Source: DATLGB01 sp038258425 | GTDB taxonomy: Bacteria > Actinomycetota > Thermoleophilia > Solirubrobacterales > Solirubrobacteraceae | Reading direction: 5' to 3' | NCBI GenBank assembly: GCA_038258425.1 | Contig: JBBSPV010000007.1 | Span: forward strand, 1-64,000 | DNA length: 64,000 nucleotides | Shown: piece by piece, positions 41,249-50,879 of the stretch | Position numbering within the stretch: the first letter of the stretch is position 1 | Layout of the letters: every line of letters begins with the position of its first letter | Program-made: the position numbers and the translations under genes | The notes under the pieces: model-generated | The model's input: the letters and a program-made list of their open reading frames with translations, nothing else | Databases searched by the model: none | Told to the model about the DNA's origin: nothing

Positions 41249-42601
41249 ATGGACCTGCGGTCAGCCCTGGCGCGCGTGGTCGGCGACCGTCACGCGCTCC
41301 AGGACCCGGAGCTCACGGCCCCGTACGAGACGGATTGGACCGGGCGCTTCGGCGGCCGGGCCCGCGTCGTCGCCCGCCCCGCCGACGCCGACGAGGTCGC
41401 GGCGGTCATGCGCGTGTGCGCCGAGGCCGGCGCGGCGGTCGTGCCCCAGGGCGGGAACACCGGGCTCGTCGGCGGCGGGGTCCCGCGCGGCGGCGAGGTG
41501 CTGCTGTCCCTCGCGCGCCTCGACGCCGTCGGCGAGGTCGACGCGGCGCTCGGCCAGGTCACCGCCGGCGCCGGCGCCACGCTGGCCGCCCTGCAGGCCG
41601 CCGCCGCCGCCGCCGGCCAGGACGCGGCGCTGGACTTCGGCGCGCGCGACTCCTGCACGGTCGGCGGCCTCGTCGCCTGCGACGCCGGCGGCGCGCGGGC
41701 GCTGCGCCACGGCACCGCGCGGGCGCACGTCGTCGGGCTCGAGGCGGTGCTTGCCGACGGCTCCCGGCTCTCACGCCTCGGCGGCCTGACCAAGGACAAC
41801 GCCGGGCTCGACCTCGGCGCCCTGCTCGTCGGCTCGGAGGGCACGCTGGGCGCCATCACCGCCGTACGCTGGCGCACGGCACCGCGGCTCGGGGCGCGCG
41901 CGACCGTGCTCGTCGGCGTGCCGGGCGCCGCGGCCGCGGCGGACCTGCTGGCCGCGCTGCGCGCCGAGGCGCCCTCGCTGGACAGCTGCGACTTCTTCAC
42001 CGACGCGGGCCTCGACCTCGTGCTGGACCACCAGCGGCGCTCGTCGCCGGTGCAGACGCGCTCGCCGGTCTACGTGCTGGCGGAGTGCGCGGCGCGGACC
42101 GACCCGCTCGACGAGCTCGCCGCCGCGCTGCAGGCGGCGGGCATCGAGGACGCCATCGTCGCCGACGACACCGCCTCGCGCGAGGGCCTCTGGGCCCTGC
42201 GGGAGGGCCACACGGACGCGATCAACGCCTCCGGGGTGCCGCACAAGCTCGACGTCGGCGTGCCCCTGGCCCAGCTCGGCCGCTTCCTCGACGAGGTCGG
42301 CGGCGCGGTGACGGACGCGGCGCCGGGCGCGCAGTCGATCCTCTTCGGGCACCTCGGCGACGGCAACGTCCACGTCAACGTGCTCGGCCCGGACGCCGAC
42401 GACGAGCGCGCCGACGACGCGGTGCTCGGGCTCGTCCTGGCCCTCGGCGGGACGATCAGCGCCGAGCACGGGATCGGCGTGGCCAAGGCGCGCTGGCTCG
42501 AGCGTGCCCGCGGCGCCGACGAGGTGACCGCCATGCGGGCGGTCAAGCGGGCGCTGGACCCCGACGGGCGGATGAACCCCGGCGCGGTGCTGCCGGCCTG
42601 A
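41249..42601 (+). CDS. FAD-linked oxidase, D-2-hydroxyglutarate/D-lactate dehydrogenase-like
   Basis: A 450-aa flavoprotein: an FAD_binding_4 domain with VVPQGGNTGLVGGGV and GARDSCTVGGLVACDAGG, then an FAD-oxidase C domain with FGHLGDGNVHVNV and GGTISAEHGIGVAKA. This family includes D-2-hydroxyglutarate, D-lactate and glycolate dehydrogenases. Divergence from HOT, which generates D-2-hydroxyglutarate, favours a D-2-hydroxyglutarate dehydrogenase that regenerates 2-oxoglutarate. The exact substrate is an inference. TAGCAT lies 10 nt before the ATG with no Shine-Dalgarno. Confidence 0.85.
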   Translation: MDLRSALARVVGDRHALQDPELTAPYETDWTGRFGGRARVVARPADADEVAAVMRVCAEAGAAVVPQGGNTGLVGGGVPRGGEVLLSLARLDAVGEVDAALGQVTAGAGATLAALQAAAAAAGQDAALDFGARDSCTVGGLVACDAGGARALRHGTARAHVVGLEAVLADGSRLSRLGGLTKDNAGLDLGALLVGSEGTLGAITAVRWRTAPRLGARATVLVGVPGAAAAADLLAALRAEAPSLDSCDFFTDAGLDLVLDHQRRSSPVQTRSPVYVLAECAARTDPLDELAAALQAAGIEDAIVADDTASREGLWALREGHTDAINASGVPHKLDVGVPLAQLGRFLDEVGGAVTDAAPGAQSILFGHLGDGNVHVNVLGPDADDERADDAVLGLVLALGGTISAEHGIGVAKARWLERARGADEVTAMRAVKRALDPDGRMNPGAVLPA

Positions 42602-42622
42602 CGCGCGCGGGAAGCGCTGGGC

Positions 42623-42663
42623 CGCGTCACCTTTCGCACGGTGAGCATGCGCAACGTGACGCG
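42623..42663. terminator. Terminator hairpin between convergent genes
   Basis: A perfect 8-bp inverted repeat CGCGTCAC/GTGACGCG (42623-42630 with 42656-42663) with a 25-nt loop lies in the 83-bp gap between the converging oxidase and methyltransferase genes. Confidence 0.5.
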
Positions 42664-42684
42664 CCGCTCCCGGCCCCCGCCCGC

Positions 42685-43422
42685 TCAGCCCATCCGCCCG
42701 ACGAGGGCGACAGCGTCGTGCGGCGTGCCGTCGGTCTGGCGGCGGTGCACGTAGGCCTGGCGCTCGAGCTCCTCGCCGCGCGTCAGCAGCTCGGCCAGCA
42801 GCTGGGGATAGCCCGTGGCGACGCCGTCCGGGTCCTCGCTGCCAGGCATCAGCGCCGGCGTGACGGCGAACGCGAAGCGGCCGCCCGGCGCCAGCAGACC
42901 CAGCGCCCGGAGCAGGGTCGGCGGCGGCACGTGACCGGCGCCCACGGCGGCGAGCGCGAGCACCGCCGTCAGCCCGCGGGCCCGCAGGGCGTCGACGGCC
43001 TCCACGTCCCAGGCGCCGAGGTCGCCCACGAGGTAGTCGTCGTAGACGCCGGGCCGGTCGCGCAGCGCCGCGGCGCGGGCCTCGGGCTCGAGGTCGAGGC
43101 CGACGACGTGACCGACCCCGAGGGCGCGCAGCGCCTCGCCCCCGCCGCCGTTGCCCGCCCCGAGGTCGAGCACCCGCTCGCCGGCCGGGTCGGCGCCGGC
43201 GCGCTCGCGCGCGCGCCCGTAGGCGGCCACGACCACCGTCGAGGAGCACATCCCGAGCTCCTCGTAGAACACCCGCTCGTAGAGGCCGGGTACGGCGTAG
43301 AGCGCGGCGTAGTCGTGAAAGCCCACCCGCCGGCGCCGCTCGCCGTCGGTGTACTCCAGCCACTCCTCGCCGCCCGGCGAGAACGAGATAGGCCCGAGGT
43401 CTGCGGCGGGTGGGAGGCTCAT
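42685..43422 (-). CDS. Class I SAM-dependent methyltransferase
   Basis: A 245-aa protein with SAM-binding motif I VLDLGAGNGGGGEAL, an acidic motif II (VVGLDLEPEA) and a later LGLLAPGGRFAFAV. The N-terminal ~80 residues (EWLEYTDGERRRRVGFHDY...) precede the Rossmann fold. The substrate is unknown. It converges on the oxidase gene and diverges from the flavoprotein gene. The ATG at 43420-43422 begins the conserved region. Confidence 0.8.
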   Translation of the reverse strand: MSLPPAADLGPISFSPGGEEWLEYTDGERRRRVGFHDYAALYAVPGLYERVFYEELGMCSSTVVVAAYGRARERAGADPAGERVLDLGAGNGGGGEALRALGVGHVVGLDLEPEARAAALRDRPGVYDDYLVGDLGAWDVEAVDALRARGLTAVLALAAVGAGHVPPPTLLRALGLLAPGGRFAFAVTPALMPGSEDPDGVATGYPQLLAELLTRGEELERQAYVHRRQTDGTPHDAVALVGRMG

Positions 43423-43481
43423 GACCCGGGGCGTACCCGAAGCCGGGGTGCGACGGCGCGCGCCGTGGGTAGGAGGGCGGC

Positions 43482-44652
43482 ATGCCCGATCCCCTGCGCG
43501 TGCTCGTCGCCGGCGGCGGCGTCGCCGGCCTGGAGGCGCTGCTGGCGCTCCGCGACCTCGCCGACGGGGCGACGGCGCGAACGCTGCTGACCCCGGAGGA
43601 GGAGTTCGTCTACCGCCCCATGGCCGTGACGGAGCCCTTCGGCCGGGGTCGCGCCGCGCACCACCGGCTGCCGGCCATCGCGGCCGACCTCGGCGCCGAG
43701 CTCGTGCGCGGCCGGCTCGCGGCGGTCGACCTGCGAGCAAGGGAGGCGGTGACCGACACGGGCCGCCGGCTCGGCTACGACGCTCTGCTGATCGCCGTGG
43801 GCGCCCACAGCGAGCCGGCCTTCTCTCGCGGCTCGACCTGGACGCCGGAGAGCGACCCGGAGGTCTACAGCGGCCTGTTGCGCGACCTCGAGGAGGGCTA
43901 CACGAAGCGTGTCGCCTTCGTCATCCCGCACCAGTGCGCCTGGCCGTTGCCGGCCTACGAGCTCGCGCTCATGACCGCCTGGCAGGGCCACGAGATGAAC
44001 CGCGACGACCTCGAGCTGACGATCTACACGCCGGAGGCCGAGCCGCTGGACCTCTTCGGCCGCGCGGCGTCCGCGGCGGTCCGCGAGGACCTCGAGGCGG
44101 CGCGCGTGCAGGTCCGCACGCACAGCGAGCTCGACGAGCTGCCGGACGGCCGGCTCGTGCTGCGCCCGGACGCCGAGCCGCTCGACGCCGAGCGGATCGT
44201 CGCGCTGCCGCGGGCGGTCGGCGCGGCCCCCGACGGCGTCCCCGTCGACGACGAGGGCTTCATCCCCTGCGACGCGCACGGACGGGTGCTCGGCACGGAG
44301 GCCGTATGGGCCGCCGGCGACGCGATCGACTTCCCGACCAAGCAGGGCGGCCTCGCGGCGCAGCAGGCCGACGCCGCCGCCCAGTCCATCGCCGCGCTCG
44401 CCGGGGTCGCCGTCGAGCCCGAGCCCTTCCACCCCGTCCTGCGCGGCGTTTTGCTCACCGGCCGCGGACAGGCCTGGCTGCGCCGGGAGGTCGAGGCCGC
44501 CCCCGACGACGGGGCTGCGGAGCGCCGTGCGCTGTTCTGGCCGCCCACGAAGGTCGCCGGGCGCTACCTGTCCCCCTACCTCGCCGCCCTGGCCGAGGGC
44601 GCGGCGCCGGGCGCGGACGCCCCGCCGGCCGGCGAGCCGGTCGAGCTCGACC

Positions 44653-44663
<11 letters not shown>
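43482..44663 (+). CDS. FAD-dependent pyridine nucleotide-disulfide/SQR-like oxidoreductase
   Basis: A 393-aa flavoprotein: the N-terminal FAD motif VLVAGGGVAGLEALLAL, a middle LGYDALLIAVGA, and the C-terminal VWAAGDAIDFPTKQGGLAAQQA that contacts FAD. The overall pattern resembles sulfide:quinone oxidoreductase and NDH-2-like enzymes, but the paired redox cysteines of true SQR are not evident. The reaction is unknown. An aggagg site lies 5 nt before the ATG. Its end overlaps the convergent thioesterase by 11 nt. Confidence 0.82.
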
Positions 44664-45081
<418 letters not shown>

Positions 45082-45137
45082 CGGTGGCCAAACCTATCGG
45101 CGTGTAGCTGGGCGGGGCGCGGGGCACTTGGAAGGGC

Positions 45138-46829
45138 ATGAGTGCCGCCACCGACACGGAAGGTCCCGCGGGCGCCGCGCGCGCGGGTTTCGACGTCCTG
45201 CTCACGGACGCGTCCACCGACGGCGGGGGCCGCTTCCTCAAGCCCGGGGCGGCCCTCGGGACGGCGGCCGGCCTCGCCCGCCGGCCCGACCGCGTCGTGC
45301 GCCGCAGCGCCACGCTGGCCAAGGAGCTCGGAAAGGTCGCCGCCGGGCGCTCGGAGCAGGCGCCCGCCAAGCGCGACCGCCGCTACAAGGACGAGGGCTG
45401 GCAGGGCAACTGGGCGCTGCGGCGGCTCATGCAGGCCCACCTCGCCGTGACGGAGGCGGCGGACGGGCTCGTGTCGGACGCCGAGCTGGACTGGCGTCGC
45501 GAGCGCCAGGCGCGCTTCGCCCTGACCAACGTGCTCGACGCGCTGGCGCCGTCCAACAACCCGCTGACCAACCCGACGGTGCTCAAGGCGAGCGTCGACG
45601 AGGGCGGCGCGAACCTCGTGCGCGGCCTGCGCCGCTTCGCCTCGGACTTCCCGAAGATGCCCGCGACCGTCGACACGGACGAGTTCGAGATAGGCCGCAA
45701 CATCGCGGTGACGCCGGGCGCGGTGGTGCACCGCACCGAGGTCTACGAGCTGATCCAGTACACGCCGCGGACGCCCGAGGTCCGCGCCATCCCCCTGCTC
45801 ATCGCCCCGCCGACGATCAACAAGTACTACGTCCTCGACCTGCGCGAGGACCGATCGCTCGTCCAGTACCTCGTCGACCAGGGCCAGCAGGTCTTCATGA
45901 TGTCCTGGGCCAACCCGACGGCGGAGCAGGGCGACTGGGACTTCGACACCTACGCCGCCGCGATCGACGACGCGCGCGCCGTGGTCGCGGCCATCACGCA
46001 GGCCGAGCGCATCCATCTCCAGGGCGTCTGCTCGGGCGGCATCATCGCCGGCGGCCTGCTCGGCCACCTCGCGAAGACCGGCCGGCTGGAGGACATCGCG
46101 AGCCTGTCGCTGCTCGTCGTCGCCCTCGACCAGGAGCACGCCGGCACGGCCGACGCCCTGACCACGCGCGAGGTCGCGGCCGCGGCGGTGGCCGAGTCCG
46201 CCCGCCGGGGCTACCTCGACGGCAAGGCGCTGGGCGGCGTCTTCACCTGGCTGCGGCCGAACGACCTCGTCTGGAACTACGTCGTCAACAACTACCTGCT
46301 CGGCCGCAAGCCACCGGCCTTCGACGTGCTGTTCTGGAACCAGGACTCCGTGCGGATGGCCGCCGGCATGCACCGCGACTTCATCCACATGTCGCTGGAC
46401 AACCAGCTCGCCGAGCCGGGTGGCATGGAGGTGCTCGGCACGGGCGTGGACCTCTCGGACGTCGACCTCGACACGTACGTCGTCGCCGGTGCCAAGGACC
46501 ACATCGTGCCGTGGGAGAACGCCTACCGCTCCACCCAGCTGCTCGCGGGCGACTCCCGGTTCGTGCTCTGCTCCAGCGGCCACATCGCGTCGCTGGTCAA
46601 CCCGCCCGACCCCGACGGCAAGGCGAGCTTCCACATCGGCCCGGACAACCCGGAGACGCCGGAGGCCTGGATGGACGCGGCCGCGCAACGCAGGGGCAGC
46701 TGGTGGGAGGACTACGACGTGTGGCTGGCCGAGCGCTCGGGTGAGCGGCGTCCGGCCCCCCGCAGGCTCGGGACGCGCAAGCACAAGCCGCTCGACGACG
46801 CGCCCGGCCCCTACGTCCAGGGCGGCTGA
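45138..46829 (+). CDS. phaC: Polyhydroxyalkanoate synthase PhaC
   Basis: A 563-aa PHA synthase of class I size. The lipase-like box LQGVCSGG places the catalytic Cys at 298; the Asp and His of the triad lie in VVAGAKDHIVPW and LCSSGHIASLVNPP. It polymerises (R)-3-hydroxyacyl-CoA on granules. The N-terminal ~80 residues are variable and basic. A ggaaggg site precedes the ATG. It is followed at once by an acyl-CoA dehydrogenase and a PhaZ-like depolymerase. Confidence 0.92.
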   Translation: MSAATDTEGPAGAARAGFDVLLTDASTDGGGRFLKPGAALGTAAGLARRPDRVVRRSATLAKELGKVAAGRSEQAPAKRDRRYKDEGWQGNWALRRLMQAHLAVTEAADGLVSDAELDWRRERQARFALTNVLDALAPSNNPLTNPTVLKASVDEGGANLVRGLRRFASDFPKMPATVDTDEFEIGRNIAVTPGAVVHRTEVYELIQYTPRTPEVRAIPLLIAPPTINKYYVLDLREDRSLVQYLVDQGQQVFMMSWANPTAEQGDWDFDTYAAAIDDARAVVAAITQAERIHLQGVCSGGIIAGGLLGHLAKTGRLEDIASLSLLVVALDQEHAGTADALTTREVAAAAVAESARRGYLDGKALGGVFTWLRPNDLVWNYVVNNYLLGRKPPAFDVLFWNQDSVRMAAGMHRDFIHMSLDNQLAEPGGMEVLGTGVDLSDVDLDTYVVAGAKDHIVPWENAYRSTQLLAGDSRFVLCSSGHIASLVNPPDPDGKASFHIGPDNPETPEAWMDAAAQRRGSWWEDYDVWLAERSGERRPAPRRLGTRKHKPLDDAPGPYVQGG

Positions 46830-46830
46830 G

Positions 46831-48024
46831 ATGGCCGTCGGCGGCGAGGCGCTCGGGGCGGCGCGGCCGACGGACTACCTGTTCGTCCGCGACCGCTTCA
46901 GCGACGACGAGTGGACGCACTTCATCACCGCCCGTCGCTTCGTCGACGAGGAGGTCCTGCCGGTCATCAACGGCTACTGGGAGGCGGCGGAGCTGCCGTG
47001 GCCGCTCATGCGCCGCCTGGCGGAGCTCGGCTTCCTCGGCGAGGACATCGAGGGTCACGGCTGCCCGGGCATGAGCCCGCTCGCGCGCGGGCTCGTGAAC
47101 ATGGAGCTGCACCGTGGCGACGGGTCGCTCGGGACGTTCCTCGGCGTCCAGTCCGGGCTGGCCATGAAGACGGTCTCCCTGCTCGGCTCCGAGGCCCAGC
47201 GCGAGCGCTGGCTGCCCGCGCTCGCGCGGCTGGACGCCATCGGCGCCTTCGGCCTCACCGAGCCCGACCACGGCTCGGACTCCGTCGCGCTGGAGACGCG
47301 GGCGCGCCCCGACGGCGATGGCTGGGTGCTCGACGGCGCCAAGCGCTGGATCGGCAACGCGTCGATCGCCGACGTCGTCGTGATCTTCGCCCGCTCGACG
47401 GAGGACGACAAGGTCAAGGGCTTCCTGGTGGAACCGCCCACGGACGGGTTCACGGCGACCACGATGACGGGCAAGGGCGCCTCCCGCGCGATCTGGCAGG
47501 CCGACGTGACGCTCGACGGCGTGCGCGTCGAGGAGGCCGCCCGGCTGCCGGGCGCGGAGACCTTCGCCGACGCCGGTCGCGTGCTCGTGAGCACCCGCGG
47601 GGCCTGCGCGTGGATGGCGCTCGGCCATGCGGTCGCCGCCTACGACGCCGCGCTGACCTACACGGGGCAGCGCGAGCAGTTCGGCAAGCCGCTGACGGCG
47701 TTCCAGATGATCCAGGACCGGCTCGTGCACATGCTCGCCGACGTGACGGCCATGCAGCTCTACTGCATCCAGATCGCGACGCTCGAGATGGAGGGGCGCC
47801 TGAGCCCCACGATCGCCGGCCTGGCCAAGCTCCACAACACGCGCAAGGCGCGCGAGGTCGTCGCCAGCGCCCGCGACCTGCTCGGCGGCAACGGGATCCT
47901 GCTCGAGAACCACGTGATCCGCCACATGGGCGACGTCGAGGTCATCCACACCTACGAGGGCACGGAGGCGATGCAGACGCTGATCGTCGGCCGCGACATC
48001 ACGGGCGTCGGCGCGTTCACCTAG
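46831..48024 (+). CDS. Acyl-CoA dehydrogenase, glutaryl-CoA dehydrogenase-like
   Basis: A 397-aa ACAD. Motifs: FGLTEPDHGSDSVALETRA, GQREQFGKPLTAFQMIQDRL, and a C-terminal LGGNGILLENHVIRHMGDVEVIHTYEGTEAMQTLIVGRDITG that closely follows the glutaryl-CoA dehydrogenase pattern, with the catalytic Glu in TYEGT. It may make crotonyl-CoA or another enoyl-CoA feeding the hydroxyacyl-CoA pool for PhaC. The start is 1 nt after the phaC stop; the true substrate is uncertain. Confidence 0.87.
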   Translation: MAVGGEALGAARPTDYLFVRDRFSDDEWTHFITARRFVDEEVLPVINGYWEAAELPWPLMRRLAELGFLGEDIEGHGCPGMSPLARGLVNMELHRGDGSLGTFLGVQSGLAMKTVSLLGSEAQRERWLPALARLDAIGAFGLTEPDHGSDSVALETRARPDGDGWVLDGAKRWIGNASIADVVVIFARSTEDDKVKGFLVEPPTDGFTATTMTGKGASRAIWQADVTLDGVRVEEAARLPGAETFADAGRVLVSTRGACAWMALGHAVAAYDAALTYTGQREQFGKPLTAFQMIQDRLVHMLADVTAMQLYCIQIATLEMEGRLSPTIAGLAKLHNTRKAREVVASARDLLGGNGILLENHVIRHMGDVEVIHTYEGTEAMQTLIVGRDITGVGAFT

Positions 48025-48106
48025 CCGCCTAGCCTCCCCTGCCATCGCCATCGCGACCCGCCCCGTCCCTGCGCAGGACCGGATCCTCCGGATCCAGGGT
48101 CGCGGC

Positions 48107-48886
48107 GTGCGCGTGGTCGTGCGCGGCGACCTGCACGACCCCTCCGGCCCACCGCCGCTGCTGCTGCTCACCGGGATCGGCGCGCACGTGGAGATGTGGC
48201 GCCCGTTCGCCGCGCTCACCGGCGACCGGCCGCTGATCGGGCTCGACGTGCCTGGGACCGGGGCGTCCGAGCGACCGCTGCTGCCGCTGTGGATGACGGG
48301 CTTCGCCGCGCTCGTGAGCGAGGCGCTCGACGAGCTCGGGGTCGCGGTCGTCGACGTGCTCGGCTACTCGTGGGGCGGCGCGCTCGCCCAGCAGCTGGCC
48401 TACGACGAGCCCGCGCGCGTCCGTCGCCTCGTGCTCTGCGCGACCATGCCGGGCTGGGGCGCGCTTCCGCCGCGGCCCGTCGCCGCCGCGCTGCTGATGA
48501 CGCCGGTGCGCTACCTGCACCCGACGCTGCTGCGCCTGACCCTGCCGCACATCGCCGGCGGCCGCACGGCGCGTGAGCCGGCGGCCCTGCGCGCGCAGCA
48601 GGAGACCCGCCTGGCCCACAAGCCGGACCTGCTCGGCTACGCGGGGCAGGTCTTCGCGGTGACGGGCTGGACCAGCCTGCCGTGGCTGCACCGCCTGCAC
48701 CAGCCGACGCTCGTGGTGGCCGGCGAGGAGGACCCGACCATCCCGCTCGCCAACGGCCGCCTGCTCGCCCGGCGCATCCCGGACGCGCGGCTGATCGTGG
48801 TGCCGGGTGGCGGGCACCTGTTCCTCATCGACGAGCCCGCGTCGGTGACCGCCGAGATCCTCGCCTTCCTCGACGCGACCGGCTGA
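48107..48886 (+). CDS. Alpha/beta hydrolase, PhaZ-like PHA depolymerase
   Basis: A 259-aa (at least) hydrolase strongly resembling intracellular medium-chain PHA depolymerases: LLLLTGIGAHVEMWRPF, LDVPGTGAS, nucleophile Ser in LGYSWGGALAQQLAYD, VFAVTGWTSLPWLH, the Asp in VVAGEEDPTIPL and the His in GGGHLFLIDEPA. It would degrade stored PHA. GTG 48107 is the only standard start, yet homologues begin ~20 residues earlier, and the open frame upstream encodes fitting sequence (DRILRIQGRG) without any NTG codon. An ATC at 48044 lies 8 nt after TAGCCT. The real N-terminus is therefore doubtful. Confidence 0.8.
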   Translation: MRVVVRGDLHDPSGPPPLLLLTGIGAHVEMWRPFAALTGDRPLIGLDVPGTGASERPLLPLWMTGFAALVSEALDELGVAVVDVLGYSWGGALAQQLAYDEPARVRRLVLCATMPGWGALPPRPVAAALLMTPVRYLHPTLLRLTLPHIAGGRTAREPAALRAQQETRLAHKPDLLGYAGQVFAVTGWTSLPWLHRLHQPTLVVAGEEDPTIPLANGRLLARRIPDARLIVVPGGGHLFLIDEPASVTAEILAFLDATG

Positions 48887-48946
48887 CGCCGGACGGCTTG
48901 CAGGCGTCGCATGCGGCGCCCCCGCCCCGTACGCTCCACGACCGAC

Positions 48947-50872
48947 ATGCGGCCGCCCACGACCTCGCAGGATCTGCAGCGCAGCGCCTTTCCCCCCATC
49001 GCGGACTACGGCTTCCTGTCGGACTGCGAGTCGAGCGCCCTCGTGGCCCCCAGCGGCAACGTCGAGTGGATGTGCCTGCCGCGGATGGACTCGCCGAGCG
49101 TCTTCGGCGCCATCCTCGACCGCGACGCCGGCTTCTTCCGCATCGGCCCGGCCGACGTCGCCGTGCCCGCCGCGCGCCGCTACCTGCCGGGGACGATGGT
49201 CCTCGAGACGAGCTGGGACGCGCCGGGCGGCTGGCTGATCGTCCGCGACGTGCTGCTCATCGGCCCCTGGCACCACGATCAGGACCGCTCCAACAGCCAC
49301 CGGCGCACACCGACCGACTACGACGCCGACCACGTCCTGCTGCGCACGGTGCGCTGCGTCAACGGCGAGGTGCAGCTCACGCTGGACTGCGAGCCGGCCT
49401 TCGACTACGGCCGCGCGCACGCCCGCTGGAGCTACGCCGGCGACGACTACCGCTCGGCCGCCGTGCGCCACGGCGACCTCGAGCTGTGCCTCACGAGCGA
49501 TCTGAACCTCGGCATCGAGGGACCGCGCGTGACGGCGCGGCACATGATGAAGGACGGCGAGCAGCTCTTCTGCGCCCTCTCCTGGTCCTCCCACGGCGCG
49601 CCGACGAGCTACGGCGAGGCCTACGAGCGGCTCACGTGGACCGCCCACCACTGGCAGCACTGGCTCCAGCGCGGGCAGTTCCCGGATCACCCGTGGCGGA
49701 CCTACCTGCAGCGCTCGGCGCTGACGCTCAAGGGCCTGACCTACGCCCCGACGGGCGCGATCGTCGCGGCCAGCACCACGTCGCTGCCCGAGACGCCGGG
49801 CGGCGAGCGCAACTGGGACTACCGCTACACGTGGATCCGCGACGCGACCTTCGCGCTCTGGGGCCTCTACACGCTCGGCTTCGACTGGGAGGCCAACGAC
49901 TTCTTCTACTTCGTCATCGACGTGGCCGAGGCCGAGTCGGGCCGGCTGCAGATCATGTACGGCATCGACGGCCGCGCCGACCTGCCGGAGGAGAAGCTCG
50001 ACCATCTCACGGGCTACGAGGGCGCCCAGCCCGTGCGCAACGGCAACGCCGCGCACAGCCAGTCCCAGCACGACGTCTGGGGCGCCGTGCTCGACTCGGT
50101 CTACCTGCACACGAAGTCCCGCGACGGGCTGCCCGAACGTTTCTGGCCCGTCCTCAAGGACCAGGTCGAGGCGGCGCTCAAGCACTGGCGAGAGCCCGAC
50201 CACGGGCTCTGGGAGGTCCGGGGCGAGCCGCAGCACTTCACGTCCTCCAAGCTCATGTGCTGGGTGGCGGCCGACCGCGGCGCGCGGCTGGCCGAGCTGC
50301 GGGAGGAGCGGGAGCTCGCCGACGCCTGGCAGGCGGCCGCGGACGAGATGCACGCCGACATCTGCGCCAACGCGGTCGACGGCCGCGGCGTGTTCACCGC
50401 CCACTACGGCACGGAGTCCCTCGACGCGTCCGTGCTCCTCATGCCGCTCGTGCGCTTCCTCCCACCCGACGACCCGCGCATCCGCGACACCGTGCTCGCC
50501 ATCGCGGACGAGCTGACCGTCGACGGCATGGTCCTGCGCTACGACACGGGCGAGACCGACGACGGGCTGGCCGGGCAGGAGGGGACGTTCGCGATCTGCT
50601 CCTTCTGGCTCGTGTCGGCCATGTGCGAGATCGGCGAGCTCACCCGCGCCCGCGAGTTGTGCGAGCGCATGCTCTCCTACGCGAGCTCGCTCGGGCTCTA
50701 CGCGGAGGAGATCGAGCCGCGCTCGGGGCGCCACCTCGGCAACTTCCCCCAGGCCTTCACGCACCTGGCCCAGATCAACGCGCTCATGCACGTGATCCAC
50801 CTCGACCAGGAGCGGGACGGGTCCCCGCTGCACTTCAGCGACGTCGCGCCGCCGGCGGCGCGCGTGCTGTAG
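48947..50872 (+). CDS. Glycoside hydrolase family 15 (glucoamylase/trehalase-like)
   Basis: A 641-aa GH15 enzyme: an N-terminal beta domain (FPPIADYGFLSDCESSALVAPSG; WMCLPRMDSPSVFGAILD) and a C-terminal (alpha/alpha)6 barrel with WDYRYTWIRDATFAL, HGLWEVRG and the late EGTFAICSFWLVSAM. Members hydrolyse alpha-glucosides from the non-reducing end; the actinobacterial branch includes alpha,alpha-trehalases. There is no signal peptide, so it is cytosolic. TACGCT (48930-48935) lies 11 nt before the ATG. Confidence 0.9.
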   Translation: MRPPTTSQDLQRSAFPPIADYGFLSDCESSALVAPSGNVEWMCLPRMDSPSVFGAILDRDAGFFRIGPADVAVPAARRYLPGTMVLETSWDAPGGWLIVRDVLLIGPWHHDQDRSNSHRRTPTDYDADHVLLRTVRCVNGEVQLTLDCEPAFDYGRAHARWSYAGDDYRSAAVRHGDLELCLTSDLNLGIEGPRVTARHMMKDGEQLFCALSWSSHGAPTSYGEAYERLTWTAHHWQHWLQRGQFPDHPWRTYLQRSALTLKGLTYAPTGAIVAASTTSLPETPGGERNWDYRYTWIRDATFALWGLYTLGFDWEANDFFYFVIDVAEAESGRLQIMYGIDGRADLPEEKLDHLTGYEGAQPVRNGNAAHSQSQHDVWGAVLDSVYLHTKSRDGLPERFWPVLKDQVEAALKHWREPDHGLWEVRGEPQHFTSSKLMCWVAADRGARLAELREERELADAWQAAADEMHADICANAVDGRGVFTAHYGTESLDASVLLMPLVRFLPPDDPRIRDTVLAIADELTVDGMVLRYDTGETDDGLAGQEGTFAICSFWLVSAMCEIGELTRARELCERMLSYASSLGLYAEEIEPRSGRHLGNFPQAFTHLAQINALMHVIHLDQERDGSPLHFSDVAPPAARVL

Positions 50873-50879
50873 TCCCGGC

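Noticed and set aside
48107..48886. Generic esterase/haloalkane dehalogenase
   Set aside because: Several long stretches match intracellular PHA depolymerases better, and phaC is two genes upstream.
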